From the NCBI GenBank assembly GCA_017309275.1, contig JAFKLT010000032.1:1-64000 (forward strand): DNA of 64,000 bases, written 5' to 3'. The translations under genes were made by a program, and so were the position numbers. A model generated the notes under the pieces. That model saw only the letters and a list, made by a program, of their open reading frames with translations. It had not been told where the DNA came from and did no database searches. Shown in pieces: positions 26,288 to 35,970 of the stretch. Each line of letters starts with the position of its first letter. The stretch's first letter is position 1. This stretch comes from Sphingomonadales bacterium. GTDB lineage: Bacteria > Pseudomonadota > Alphaproteobacteria > Sphingomonadales > Sphingomonadaceae.

Positions 26288-27516
26288 AGCTGATCTATTC
26301 GCCTGCCTTGAACGACCGCTCTTTCACCGCGTGGCGCGTGCCGGCCGCGGCCGTGGCCGTGTTGCTGCTCGCGACGCCGGCGCATGCGCAGACCAAGAGC
26401 GAAGTCGTGGTGTCGGCCTCCGCCGGCTATGACAGCAACCCGTTCCTGGCCTTTGGCAACGACCGCGACGTGGCGTCGTTCCGGCTGGAGATGGTGCCGA
26501 CCATTTCGCGATCCGACGGCATCAGCAGTATAACGGTGTCGGGCCGGGTCGAGCATGTCGAATATGCCCGGCTTTACGATGCGGCCGATAATCTGTCGGC
26601 GAACATGTCGGCGACCTACCGTGTCAATGAACGTATGGAAGTCGCGGGACGGGTTCAGATTTCCAGCAGCATTTCGACGACGGATTTCACGCGCCCGCTG
26701 CTCGACACGCCGGGCGTCACGCCGATCGATCCCACCCTGCCGATCGACGACGACATCACGTTGCTGGGCGACCGGCAGCGGCGCAACAGCGCTTCGGCCG
26801 AATTCTCGCTGGCTTATACGCTCAGTCCGTTCGACCAGCTCCGCTGGTCCAGCGTGGCGCAGGCGCAGCGGTATCCGGGTTCGATCAACCTTCAGGATTC
26901 GGATTACGCGTCGCAGCGGCTGGCCTATTCGCGCCAGTTCAACGAGGACGTGTCGCTGGGCAGCAGCGTCGACGCCAGTGTCAGCAATTTCCGCAACGGG
27001 CGCATCGGCGACGCGACGATGGTGTCGCCGCAACTGTCGCTGGGGCTCCGGCTTTCGCCGCGCCTGCAGCTGTCGGGCAGCTTCGGCCTGTCCTTCACGC
27101 GCACCAAATTGGCGTTGGGAACCGTCAGCAGCACGACCCTCTCCGGGAATTTGCAGGCCTGTTACAAGGGATCGCTGTCGAATTTCTGCCTGAACGGCCT
27201 GCGCCAGGTGCTGCCGTCGGCAATCGGCGGCGTCCGCAAGCAGTCGTCGATCGGCGCGACTTATTCGCTTCGCCTGTCCGAACGCGAAACGATCCAGGTG
27301 GGCGGCAGCTACTCGCTGGCGTCGACCCCGCTCACCGGCATCGGCGGCGATTTCGAAAGCATCCGGTCCTACGCGCGGTACGAGCATCAGTTGAACGAGA
27401 AGCTTCGGCTTTTCGCCAGCGCCGGCTATTCCGATACCCAGGATAATCTTGGCCAGAAACGGTCGAATTTCCAGGGGGCTGTCGGGGTCTCGTTCAAATT
27501 CGGAAGCGTGCAATGA
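26284..27516 (+). CDS. Outer membrane beta-barrel protein of the exopolysaccharide export system
   Basis: The 410 residues have a signal peptide (about 1-35, ending HAQT) followed by alternating amphipathic strands rich in aromatic residues, with periodic surface turns and a C-terminal VGVSFKFGSVQ. This pattern fits a 14-18-stranded outer-membrane barrel of the group found beside Wza/Wzz genes in sphingomonad exopolysaccharide loci. It may form or support the export pore, complementing the non-lipidated Wza-like protein. Overlaps on both sides (ATGA) show translational coupling. Confidence 0.82.
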   Translation: MKLIYSPALNDRSFTAWRVPAAAVAVLLLATPAHAQTKSEVVVSASAGYDSNPFLAFGNDRDVASFRLEMVPTISRSDGISSITVSGRVEHVEYARLYDAADNLSANMSATYRVNERMEVAGRVQISSSISTTDFTRPLLDTPGVTPIDPTLPIDDDITLLGDRQRRNSASAEFSLAYTLSPFDQLRWSSVAQAQRYPGSINLQDSDYASQRLAYSRQFNEDVSLGSSVDASVSNFRNGRIGDATMVSPQLSLGLRLSPRLQLSGSFGLSFTRTKLALGTVSSTTLSGNLQACYKGSLSNFCLNGLRQVLPSAIGGVRKQSSIGATYSLRLSERETIQVGGSYSLASTPLTGIGGDFESIRSYARYEHQLNEKLRLFASAGYSDTQDNLGQKRSNFQGAVGVSFKFGSVQ

Positions 27517-28979
27517 GCGAGGACCGGTTCGACCGCGACGACGAAGGGGGCAATTTCTTCGCCCATCTTCCGACCATCATTCGCGAGCGCTATCGCTGGG
27601 CATTGCTGCCCACCATTCTTTGTTTCGTGGCGGGAATCGCGGCGGCTTTCCTGCTGCCGACGGTCTATCGGTCGACGGCGACGCTGCTGGTCGAATCGCC
27701 GCAGCTTCCCGAAGACGTGGTCGGGGTGCAGGACGGCGACGTCGTCGACCAGCGCATCGCCAAGATCCGCCAGCAGGTGCTGAGCCGTCCGCGGCTGATC
27801 GAGCTGATCCAGAAGCATCGCCTGTACAACGACGAGCGTTCGCGCAAATCGCTGTCCGAAATCGTCCAGCAGATGCGCGATGCGACGACGATCGAGGCGG
27901 TTTCGGCCGAATTGCAGCGCGGCGGCGGAAAGAATTCGACGATCGCCTTCACCTTGAGCTTCGATTATGAGGCCGCGGCGCAGGCGCAGGCGGTCACGCA
28001 GGACATGACCGAGCAGGTCCTGCTGATCGACGCGACGAAAAGCTCCGAACAGGCGACCAACACGGTGCAGTTCCTGACCGATCAGGCGGTGGCGCTGCAG
28101 ACACAGATCGGCGAGCTCGAAAGCTCGATCGAAACGATCAAGGCGCAGAACGGACTGGCGCTTTCCAGCGCGGGTTCGATGATTTTCAGCGGATCCACCG
28201 GCGGTTACGACGCGCAGATCATTTCGCTGCAGCGCGAAAATGCGCAGCTTGCCGCGCAGAAGGAGGCGCGCAAGACGTCCGCCGACCGCGATCCGGTGGT
28301 GGCAGCGGCCGAAGCCGAACTCGCCGCCGCGCAGGCGCGCTATTCGGACGATCATCCCGACGTCGCGATCGCGCGCCGCCGCCTGGCGCAGGCGAAAAAC
28401 CTTGCGGCGAACAATGTCGCCAAACTGCCGCCCGACATAATCGACCAGCAGATCGCGTCGAACAATGCGCAGATTTCGGCGCTGCAATCGGCGAAGGCGC
28501 AGGAAATGGGCCGCCTGTCGTCGGCGCAGAGCGCGCAGGCGCGGGCTCCGCTGGTCCAGGAACAGATCGCGCAGCAGCAGCAAAAGCTCGACGGGCTGAA
28601 CAAGCAATATGAAAGCGTGTCGACGCGCCTGATGTCGGCGCAGGCGAGCGCGAAGGCCGAGACCGAGCAAAAGGGCGAGCGCCTTTCGGTGATCGATCCG
28701 CCGGTGGTGCCCGAAGATCCCAACTCGCCCAATCGGCCGCTGCTGATCGCGGGTGGCCTGGTATTCGGGCTCGGGCTGGGCCTGTTCCTGATCCTGGCGG
28801 TCGAACTGTTCCTGCGGCCGATCCGCGATGTTCTTGATATCCGGTCGGTAACGGGCGCGATGCCGATGGTTTCGGTTCCCTCGATCGACGTGGCGGAGAC
28901 CACCGAAAAGGGGTTCCTGCGCCGTCTGCTCAATATCTTTTCCCGGCGAAAGCCCGCCATGCAGAGCGCGGAAGGCTAG
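27513..28979 (+). CDS. Polysaccharide chain-length/co-polymerase protein (Wzz/GumC family)
   Basis: The 488 residues have the Wzz N-terminal domain (ERYRWALLPTILCFVAGIAAAFLLPTVYRSTATLLVESPQLP), a long coiled-coil middle (about residues 190-380, rich in Ala/Gln/Glu) and a C-terminal TM helix (about 410-430). It lacks the C-terminal kinase domain, which is encoded by the next gene instead. It should control polymer length and link the polymerase to the export channel across the periplasm. The start overlaps the barrel gene by ATGA. Confidence 0.93.
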   Translation: MSEDRFDRDDEGGNFFAHLPTIIRERYRWALLPTILCFVAGIAAAFLLPTVYRSTATLLVESPQLPEDVVGVQDGDVVDQRIAKIRQQVLSRPRLIELIQKHRLYNDERSRKSLSEIVQQMRDATTIEAVSAELQRGGGKNSTIAFTLSFDYEAAAQAQAVTQDMTEQVLLIDATKSSEQATNTVQFLTDQAVALQTQIGELESSIETIKAQNGLALSSAGSMIFSGSTGGYDAQIISLQRENAQLAAQKEARKTSADRDPVVAAAEAELAAAQARYSDDHPDVAIARRRLAQAKNLAANNVAKLPPDIIDQQIASNNAQISALQSAKAQEMGRLSSAQSAQARAPLVQEQIAQQQQKLDGLNKQYESVSTRLMSAQASAKAETEQKGERLSVIDPPVVPEDPNSPNRPLLIAGGLVFGLGLGLFLILAVELFLRPIRDVLDIRSVTGAMPMVSVPSIDVAETTEKGFLRRLLNIFSRRKPAMQSAEG

Positions 28980-28988
28980 GATCTTTCA

Positions 28989-29774
28989 ATGAACAGCCTC
29001 CCCAATCTCCCGCGATCGGTTCATGAATTGGCGCCGGGCGGTCCTTTGCCGGGCGTCGGTGAAGTCGCCGAAGAACCGGGCCTCGAACTCAGCCCGAAGC
29101 TTGTCGGATTCGATTCGAAGGACGCCCGGTCGCGTTCGTTCAACCTGCTTCGCGCGCAGCTGATCAAGAAGCTGGCGGAGACGGGGGGCCAGCTAGTCGG
29201 CGTAACCTCGCCGGCGCCGCACGCCGGCAAGTCCTTCGTTGCCTCGAACCTCGCGGCGTCGCTGGGACAGCTGCCGAACAAGCGCACCTTTCTGATCGAT
29301 CTCGACCTGCGGCGCGCGACGATCGCGCAGATTTTCGGCCTCGACGCGAGCGAGGGCATCACCGAATATCTGGTGGACGACAGCGTCGAGCTTCAGAAGA
29401 TCGGCCGGCATTTTCGCGAGAGCAATCTTGTCGTCTATCCGACGCTTCCGGCGCCGGTGAACTCGGCCGAGCTGATGGTGAGCGAGCGCTTGGACCAACT
29501 GATCGCCCGCGCGCGCGCGCTTGGCGACGATGCCATCGTCATCGTCGACCTGCCGCCGGTGTTCGCCAACGACGACGCGATATTGGCGGCGGAGAAACTC
29601 GACGGCGTTCTGGTCGTCGTCGAACAGGGCGTCACGACGAAGAAGCAGCTTCAGGGGGCGATGCAGCTTTTGCACCCCACGCCGATCCTCGGGACCGTCT
29701 TCAACCGCTTCAAAGGTGGTAGCGGTGACCCTTATGGATATGGCGGCAAATATAGCGGCTATTATTCGGAATAG
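28989..29774 (+). CDS. CpsD/CapB-type bacterial tyrosine kinase
   Basis: The 261 residues contain a Walker A-like SPAPHAGKSF (about residues 75-84), Walker A' LIDLDLRR (about 100-107) and Walker B VIVDLPPVF. The C-terminus is tyrosine-rich (YGYGGKYSGYY). This is the BY-kinase fold whose autophosphorylation on the tyrosine cluster controls exopolysaccharide export. It is separate from the Wzz protein, as in CapA/CapB systems, and follows it by 9 bp. The usual Gly at the Walker A start is replaced by Ser/Pro, a common variation in this family. Confidence 0.92.
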   Translation: MNSLPNLPRSVHELAPGGPLPGVGEVAEEPGLELSPKLVGFDSKDARSRSFNLLRAQLIKKLAETGGQLVGVTSPAPHAGKSFVASNLAASLGQLPNKRTFLIDLDLRRATIAQIFGLDASEGITEYLVDDSVELQKIGRHFRESNLVVYPTLPAPVNSAELMVSERLDQLIARARALGDDAIVIVDLPPVFANDDAILAAEKLDGVLVVVEQGVTTKKQLQGAMQLLHPTPILGTVFNRFKGGSGDPYGYGGKYSGYYSE

Positions 29775-29780
29775 CATGCC

Positions 29781-29852
29781 GCGCGGTCGCGCATCGCGAT
29801 CGGTTACATTGCATTCGGGCGTATAGAAGCGCGGCTCGCTTCGCGACCGCGC
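29781..29852. repeat. Long-spaced inverted repeat after the tyrosine-kinase gene
   Basis: GCGCGGTCGCG (29781-29791) and CGCGACCGCGC (29842-29852) are perfect complements, 50 nt apart. The loop has its own short GC-rich pairings. It starts 6 nt after the kinase stop, so it could be an mRNA 3'-end structure for the Wza-Wzz-kinase operon. No T-tract follows. Confidence 0.5.
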
Positions 29853-30311
29853 CGTGTGTGGTGCTGTCAACCTGTCTTCCCAAACTTTATCCATCCCGGG
29901 CCCGCGTCCACGCCTTGGCGCGGCCGGCAGGGAAGGCCGCGCGCGGCGGCGGGACGATCTTTTCATCCTGACGTGCGCGCCGGCAGGGTCTGTCCGCCCG
30001 GGCCTCTTCCGCCGAGCCGTCTTCCGCGGGAATAGGACAATGCGCTCAATGCATTGGCGACCCCGCCCGCATCGGTCGCCGGGCCGCGCTTCTCAAGGCG
30101 TGGCATGGCGCGTCGGCGGCGCGATTAGTGCGATCCTGCGGGCCGCACAGCCGCCCCGCCGCAGCCCGTCCCGCCGCTGAACCGGCCTGGCCGAGTCGCT
30201 GCCAGAATGGCGGCATCTGCGCAGCTTGTGCGTAAGGCCGAATCCCCCGCGTGGGGGACGCGCGACCCCGAGTCGATCATAACATTTGCGCTAAACCTTT
30301 GTTTATCGTGC

Positions 30312-30328
30312 TGTTCCAGAATGGAACA
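30312..30328. promoter_or_regulatory. Perfect 17-bp dyad TGTTCCA-GAA-TGGAACA, candidate operator
   Basis: Seven-base arms flank a 3-base centre. The core CCAGAATGG also occurs 114 bp upstream, in GCCAGAATGGC at 30201-30211. Two related dyads in the same control region suggest binding sites for one dimeric regulator, perhaps for the PEP-CTERM genes. The regulator is unknown. Confidence 0.5.
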
Positions 30329-30475
30329 TCACTCGATTCAGCGCAATCCCGCTGGCGACGGCTGTGGCTGAAGGTGCGGATATTTATACCATAATATCAG
30401 CGTATTAAGGCATTTATGGCGATCGCGATCTTGCCCCGGAATCCTGCTTTGATACGGCCGCTGACTTAAGTCGCG

Positions 30476-30502
30476 TTGACAAAACTTAACGAATCGTAAT
30501 AG
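30476..30502 (+). promoter_or_regulatory. Candidate sigma-70-type promoter for the PEP-CTERM pair
   Basis: TTGACA at 30476-30481 is followed 15 nt later by TAATAG (30497-30502). The spacing is short, so the call is tentative. It would give a leader of about 205 nt before the first PEP-CTERM gene. Confidence 0.4.
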
Positions 30503-30716
30503 TGCCAACTCGGCAGACAAGCATAAGACTTGCAGCCGGGTTTCGCGCAATCGGGTCGAACATTGTGCTGAGGTCCCAATCAAAATGGGTCTTTGGACAC
30601 GGCAGTCCGCGGTGTGGCGGCGAGCATCCCTCGCAGCATGATCACGGGCCTCGCCGGCTATTTGTCGACATCGTTCAGACCCGTTCGGGGCGTGAGCGAG
30701 ACAAAGGGGTAGTAGT

Positions 30717-31358
30717 ATGAAAAAGACAATGATCTCGGCCCTCGCTGCGGCCGCTGCTTTCGCTCTCCCGGGGGTCGCATCGGCTTCCACCATCCTCAAT
30801 TCTGGCTTTGAAGCCGGCCCTGTGGGCACTGGCGCGCCGACCGGCTGGGCTACGAACAACCCGTCGCTGGTTCAGGTCGTCACCAGCTTCGGAAGCTACG
30901 CGCCGACCGAGGGCAGCAAGTTTGCGGTCCTGACGACGGGCGCCCAGGACATCGCAACGGTCCTGACGCAGATCTTCAACATGAACGCCGGCGAAGCGAT
31001 CAGCTTCATGGTGGCTTTCTCCACGACCGATTACCTGCCGTTCAACGACACCGGCGCGCTTGGCATTTTCGACTTCACGAACTTCGCCGGCACCACGCTG
31101 TTCACGCAGTCGGTTTCGAGCGTCGGTGACGGCGTCAGCGGCCCGTGGACGAAGGTGACCTTCGTTGCACCCGTGACCGGCTCCTATGCGATCAACGCAA
31201 GCGTCCGGAACGTCGGTGACGGTTCGGTCAACAGCTTCCTTCTGCTCGACGCTCCGGCGGTTCCCGAACCGGGTGCCTGGATGCTGATGCTGCTCGGCCT
31301 TGGTGTCGTCGGCTTCGGAATGCGTCGTCGCCCCAATCTTCGCGTCAACTTCGCCTAA
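30717..31358 (+). CDS. PEPxxWA-CTERM sorting-domain protein (predicted XrtV substrate)
   Basis: This 213-residue protein has a signal peptide (MKKTMISALAAAAAFALPGVASA), a beta-rich domain starting STILNSGFEAGPVGTGAPTGW that resembles carbohydrate-binding-like sandwich domains, and a sorting signal at the end: VPEPGAWMLMLLGLGVVGFGMRRR, then PNLRVNFA. It is the classic sphingomonad PEPxxWA type. The next gene encodes a second such protein 30 bp downstream. Exosortase V (3917-4879) is the likely processing enzyme. Function after sorting is unknown. Confidence 0.93.
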   Translation: MKKTMISALAAAAAFALPGVASASTILNSGFEAGPVGTGAPTGWATNNPSLVQVVTSFGSYAPTEGSKFAVLTTGAQDIATVLTQIFNMNAGEAISFMVAFSTTDYLPFNDTGALGIFDFTNFAGTTLFTQSVSSVGDGVSGPWTKVTFVAPVTGSYAINASVRNVGDGSVNSFLLLDAPAVPEPGAWMLMLLGLGVVGFGMRRRPNLRVNFA

Positions 31359-31388
31359 ATGGCTTCCACGAAACTAGGGATGGGTTAA

Positions 31389-32060
31389 ATGAAAAATGCT
31401 TTGCTTCTTGCGCTTTCACTTGCGGCGGTAACGCTGCCGGCGACGAGCGCGACTGCCGCGACGACCGTCGACGTCAGCACGGGTGTGACCTCCAACTGGA
31501 CGGTTCGTCCGGACCTGGTCAGCCTTCCCTCGACCGCGTTCATTCCGACCGAAGTTCACCCGGCTTGGGATGGCGGCTCGAGCAACCCCTTCGTGGACGG
31601 CGCACGCTGGATCACGCAGTTCAATCCCGGCACGCTGAACGTTCCGGAGAGCGAAGCCTATTTCGAAACCGTTTTCCAGATCGCCGACATCGCGAACATC
31701 TCGCAGCTGGCGCTGGCAGGCACCTTCTGGGTCGACAATGAAGTCCTGGAAATCCTGCTCAACGGCAACCTGATCACCGGTTCGGGCGGCACCTTCAACG
31801 GTTCGGGTACGGCTTTCGGCACGACGAATGCTTCGTACTTCCAGCAGGGCGCCAACACCCTGACGTTCCGGATCAAGAACTATGGTCCGAACCTTCCCGA
31901 AGGCACCACCGGACAGAATCCGGCTGGCCTCCGCGTCTCGGGCGTGTTCTCGGCCGTTCCGGAACCGGGCACCTGGATGCTCATGATGCTGGGTCTCGGC
32001 GCAGTCGGTTTCTCGATGCGTCGTCGCCAGAAGACGCAGGTGCGCTTCCAGTTCGCCTGA
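31389..32060 (+). CDS. PEPxxWA-CTERM sorting-domain protein (predicted XrtV substrate)
   Basis: The 223 residues have a signal peptide (MKNALLLALSLAAVTLPATSATA), a beta-sandwich-like body with WVDNEVLEILLNG, a pattern common to carbohydrate-binding jelly-roll domains, and the sorting signal VPEPGTWMLMMLGLGAVGFSMRRR ending QVRFQFA. It shares the PEP-helix-RRR-VxF(x)A tail with the preceding protein, but the bodies differ. The gene is closed by a strong terminator at 32093-32120. Both genes likely form one transcript. Confidence 0.93.
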   Translation: MKNALLLALSLAAVTLPATSATAATTVDVSTGVTSNWTVRPDLVSLPSTAFIPTEVHPAWDGGSSNPFVDGARWITQFNPGTLNVPESEAYFETVFQIADIANISQLALAGTFWVDNEVLEILLNGNLITGSGGTFNGSGTAFGTTNASYFQQGANTLTFRIKNYGPNLPEGTTGQNPAGLRVSGVFSAVPEPGTWMLMMLGLGAVGFSMRRRQKTQVRFQFA

Positions 32061-32092
32061 GTTAAGCTCCGGCCAACTTTCTGATCAGAGAA

Positions 32093-32120
32093 GGGTCGGC
32101 CTTTATTGGCCGGCCCTTTT
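32093..32120 (+). terminator. Rho-independent terminator after the PEP-CTERM pair
   Basis: A perfect 9-bp stem (GGGTCGGCC / GGCCGGCCC, with one G-T pair) closes a TTTATT loop and is followed by TTTT. It sits 33 bp after the second PEP-CTERM stop and just before the cell-wall hydrolase gene. Confidence 0.85.
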
Positions 32121-32136
32121 CATTTGAGACGTTGCT

Positions 32137-33186
32137 ATGGCACGCATGAAGACATTGCGATTGAAGCGGCAGACGTGGGGCCTTCCGGCGCTTCTCGTTG
32201 CGAGCGCGCTTGCGATGCTCGCCGCGCTTTGCGCCGTCTATATGGCGCTGTCGGCTCCGTCCAAGCGGCTGTCCCATCAGACCAGGGCAGCGGTCGAGGC
32301 ACCGGCCGAGCCCGAGCCGGAGACGCTTCAGTTCAGGCCCGGAATCGACGCGAAGACCGCGGCGGAAATGAATGCGGCGATCCCGCAGTCGACCGAACCG
32401 CTGGTCGACGCCCGCCCCTTTGCCGTCAACCTGCCGTCGATCGACGCCGGCACGCGGCTTTCGGCGGTCGATTGCCTGACCGCGGCGGTATATTATGAGG
32501 CGGCATCGGAAACGCCGACCGGCCAGCGGGCCGTCGCGCAGGTCGTCCTCAACCGCGTCCGTCATCCGGCCTATCCGAATTCGGTCTGCGGCGTGGTCTT
32601 CCAAGGTTCGCAGCGCAAGACGGGCTGCCAATTCACCTTTACGTGCGACGGCGCGCTCAATCGTCCTCCGTCGGCATCGGGCTGGGCGCGCGCGCGCGGG
32701 GTCGCGGTCGCCGCACTCGCCGGTTATGTCGAACCGAGCGTCGGCCTGGCCACGCATTATCATACGCAATGGGTCGTGCCCTATTGGAGCGCGAACCTCA
32801 CCAAGCTGCGAACGGTCGGCGCGCATATCTTCTATCGCTGGAACGGCAGCGCGGGGACGCGGTCGGCCTTCACCAATGCCTATGCCAAGTCGGAGATCAT
32901 CCCGGCATCGGCAATGGCGAGCCTTTCCGGATTCTTCCTGAGCGCCCCGCCGCAGGTCGATGCCGCGGTGCCGGTCGATACCAGCCTGGCGCAGCCGGCC
33001 CCGGCAACTGTCGCCGCCGCGAGCTCGGCGCTTCTCGTTCGTTCCGGCGGCGAGCTCAGCACGGCGCCGCGCGGCGCAATCGAAACGCGCGGCGGCAATC
33101 TGGAAAAGCCCGAATATCGCCTGAAAAGCGACGCCGTCGAGCATCGCTTCATCGACGATCGCGGAACGCTGCGCGACGCGCAATAG
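32137..33186 (+). CDS. Cell-wall hydrolase, SleB family (Hydrolase_2)
   Basis: The 349 residues have an N-terminal TM anchor (about 15-38), a Pro/Glu-rich linker and a SleB/CwlJ-type domain. The domain has DCLTAAVYYEAASETPTGQRAVAQVVLNRVRHPAYPNSVCGVVF, CQFTFTCDG and ATHYHT..VVPYW. The Glu in YYEAASE is the expected catalytic residue. Proteins of this family cut the glycan strands of peptidoglycan during growth or remodelling. A further ~100 residues lacking clear features follow the domain. The start ATG 32137 follows the terminator by 16 nt. Confidence 0.88.
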   Translation: MARMKTLRLKRQTWGLPALLVASALAMLAALCAVYMALSAPSKRLSHQTRAAVEAPAEPEPETLQFRPGIDAKTAAEMNAAIPQSTEPLVDARPFAVNLPSIDAGTRLSAVDCLTAAVYYEAASETPTGQRAVAQVVLNRVRHPAYPNSVCGVVFQGSQRKTGCQFTFTCDGALNRPPSASGWARARGVAVAALAGYVEPSVGLATHYHTQWVVPYWSANLTKLRTVGAHIFYRWNGSAGTRSAFTNAYAKSEIIPASAMASLSGFFLSAPPQVDAAVPVDTSLAQPAPATVAAASSALLVRSGGELSTAPRGAIETRGGNLEKPEYRLKSDAVEHRFIDDRGTLRDAQ

Positions 33187-34911
<1,725 letters not shown>

Positions 34912-34941
34912 CGGACGGCGCGCGCTTTCCCTCCCGCGCGG

Positions 34942-35658
34942 TCAGTCGAATTTTTCGTACCATGTCTCGCCATGGCGGAGCTTTGCGAATAGCCGCGCGG
35001 CGCCGAAGCGATATTTGTAGATGTGAAGCCGCATCCGGTCGGCGAAACCGAGCGGGAAATAGCGGCGGTTGAGGAAGATCGTGTCCTGATGGCCGATCCG
35101 CGACATGTTCACGCCATAGAAGCCCGCCGAATTCAGATGCCGCTTCACCTGCCCGACCTGATCGGCGGTGATCAATCCGCAAAAGTCGTGAAACTCGATC
35201 GTAAGCTGACCGATCCGGGCGAGCGTCTCGCCGTCGGTCTTCAGCAGCAGGTCGACTTCGGCGCCCTCCACGTCGACCTTGACGAGGTCGACGAACGGCC
35301 GCCCCGTCCAGTCGAGTATTTCGGGCAGCGACACCCCCCGAACGCGAATCTGCTCCGCACCGTCGGCGGCGGGCGCGTCGATCCGCGAGGCGAGGGGGTT
35401 GGTGCTGTCGATCTGAAAGGGCAGGTCGTCGACCGGGTTTCCCGTCGCTGCCCAGGGGCGAAGATGGATTCGGGGGTCACCGGACGGGTTGATGGCGTCC
35501 AGAAGATGCGGATTGGGTTCCAGGGCAAAAACCTCGGCGTCGAAGCGTTGCCGCATCTTCCGCGCAAATCGACCGGTGTTCGCGCCCAGGTCGACGATGG
35601 CGGATCCCGGGGACAGGGCCTTTCCAACAAGCGTATGCCATTCGATCGTCGTCAGCAT
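34942..35658 (-). CDS. FkbM family methyltransferase
   Basis: The 238 residues contain the SAM-binding start IVDLGANTGRFARKM, FALEPNPHLLDAI and the FkbM block FVDLVKVDVEGAEVDLLLKTDGETL. FkbM enzymes O-methylate sugars or other hydroxyls, often on surface glycans. ATG 35658 is preceded by GGGAGT at the right distance. The open frame extends 183 nt upstream but without a usable start site. Its location between pgm and the exopolysaccharide-related genes suggests polymer decoration, though this is inference. Confidence 0.9.
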   Translation of the reverse strand: MLTTIEWHTLVGKALSPGSAIVDLGANTGRFARKMRQRFDAEVFALEPNPHLLDAINPSGDPRIHLRPWAATGNPVDDLPFQIDSTNPLASRIDAPAADGAEQIRVRGVSLPEILDWTGRPFVDLVKVDVEGAEVDLLLKTDGETLARIGQLTIEFHDFCGLITADQVGQVKRHLNSAGFYGVNMSRIGHQDTIFLNRRYFPLGFADRMRLHIYKYRFGAARLFAKLRHGETWYEKFD

Positions 35659-35970
35659 AGATACTCCCGACTTTTCAAAGGTGCTTTGGTATGCGTCGAA
35701 GTCTAGCCCGGCCCGCGCCGGATTCAATCGGCATTCCGGTGTCGCGGGGTGGCGGATATCGGCGGCGGCGCGCCGTGCACGCATCGATATTTCGGCATGA
35801 TATTTCGAAAAACGTGGCGGCCCGCCGCGGAGGGAAGCCAAGCTCCGCTACGGGCCGCGACAGTATCTCTACTGCAAAAGTAGAGTGACATTCGCTTGCC
35901 GATATGGCTAGCTGTTTCTCCAACGAAACACCGTGTCAGAGCATCGCTTCATCGTCCTTTCTCCCACGCC
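35659..35970. other. Non-coding gap between divergent genes, with two hairpins
   Basis: This 312-bp gap separates the leftward methyltransferase from the rightward glutamine amidotransferase. It has no convincing gene. At 35817-35858 there is a 14-bp hairpin: GCGGCCCG pairs with CGGGCCGC, then after a 2/2 internal loop GCGGAG pairs with CTCCGC around a 10-nt loop. At 35867-35885 CTCTACT pairs with AGTAGAG around GCAAA. Neither is followed by a T-run. They may form a structured leader or binding sites. Confidence 0.55.

Larger units (their letters stand above)
29775..30716. other. 940-bp non-coding gap with several dyads
   Basis: No convincing gene is present. Short open frames (29854-30180 and an antisense frame 30338-30859) lack homology-like features, good ribosome-binding sites and plausible composition. 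The left part is very GC-rich and the right part (30281-30500) AT-richer. It contains a long-spaced 11-bp inverted repeat (29781-29852), a stem TCCCCC/GGGGGA (30243-30258), a GCCAGAATGGC dyad (30201-30211), a TGTTCCAGAATGGAACA dyad (30312-30328) and a TTGACA promoter candidate (30476). It is probably the control region for the downstream PEP-CTERM genes, and may include a small RNA. Confidence 0.5.

Noticed and set aside
29854-30180. A 108-residue open frame in the gap after the tyrosine-kinase gene
   Set aside because: It is Arg/Pro/Gly-rich, has no good start site or family, and looks like chance reading of GC-rich non-coding DNA.
30503-30515. TGCCAACTCGGCA as a third copy of the dyads found before the sigma-54 activator
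   Set aside because: It differs in the centre and has only 4-base arms; the similarity is too weak to link the two regions.
30338-30859. A 173-residue minus-strand frame overlapping the first PEP-CTERM gene
   Set aside because: It is antisense to a clear signal peptide, has no ribosome site and its composition is not protein-like.
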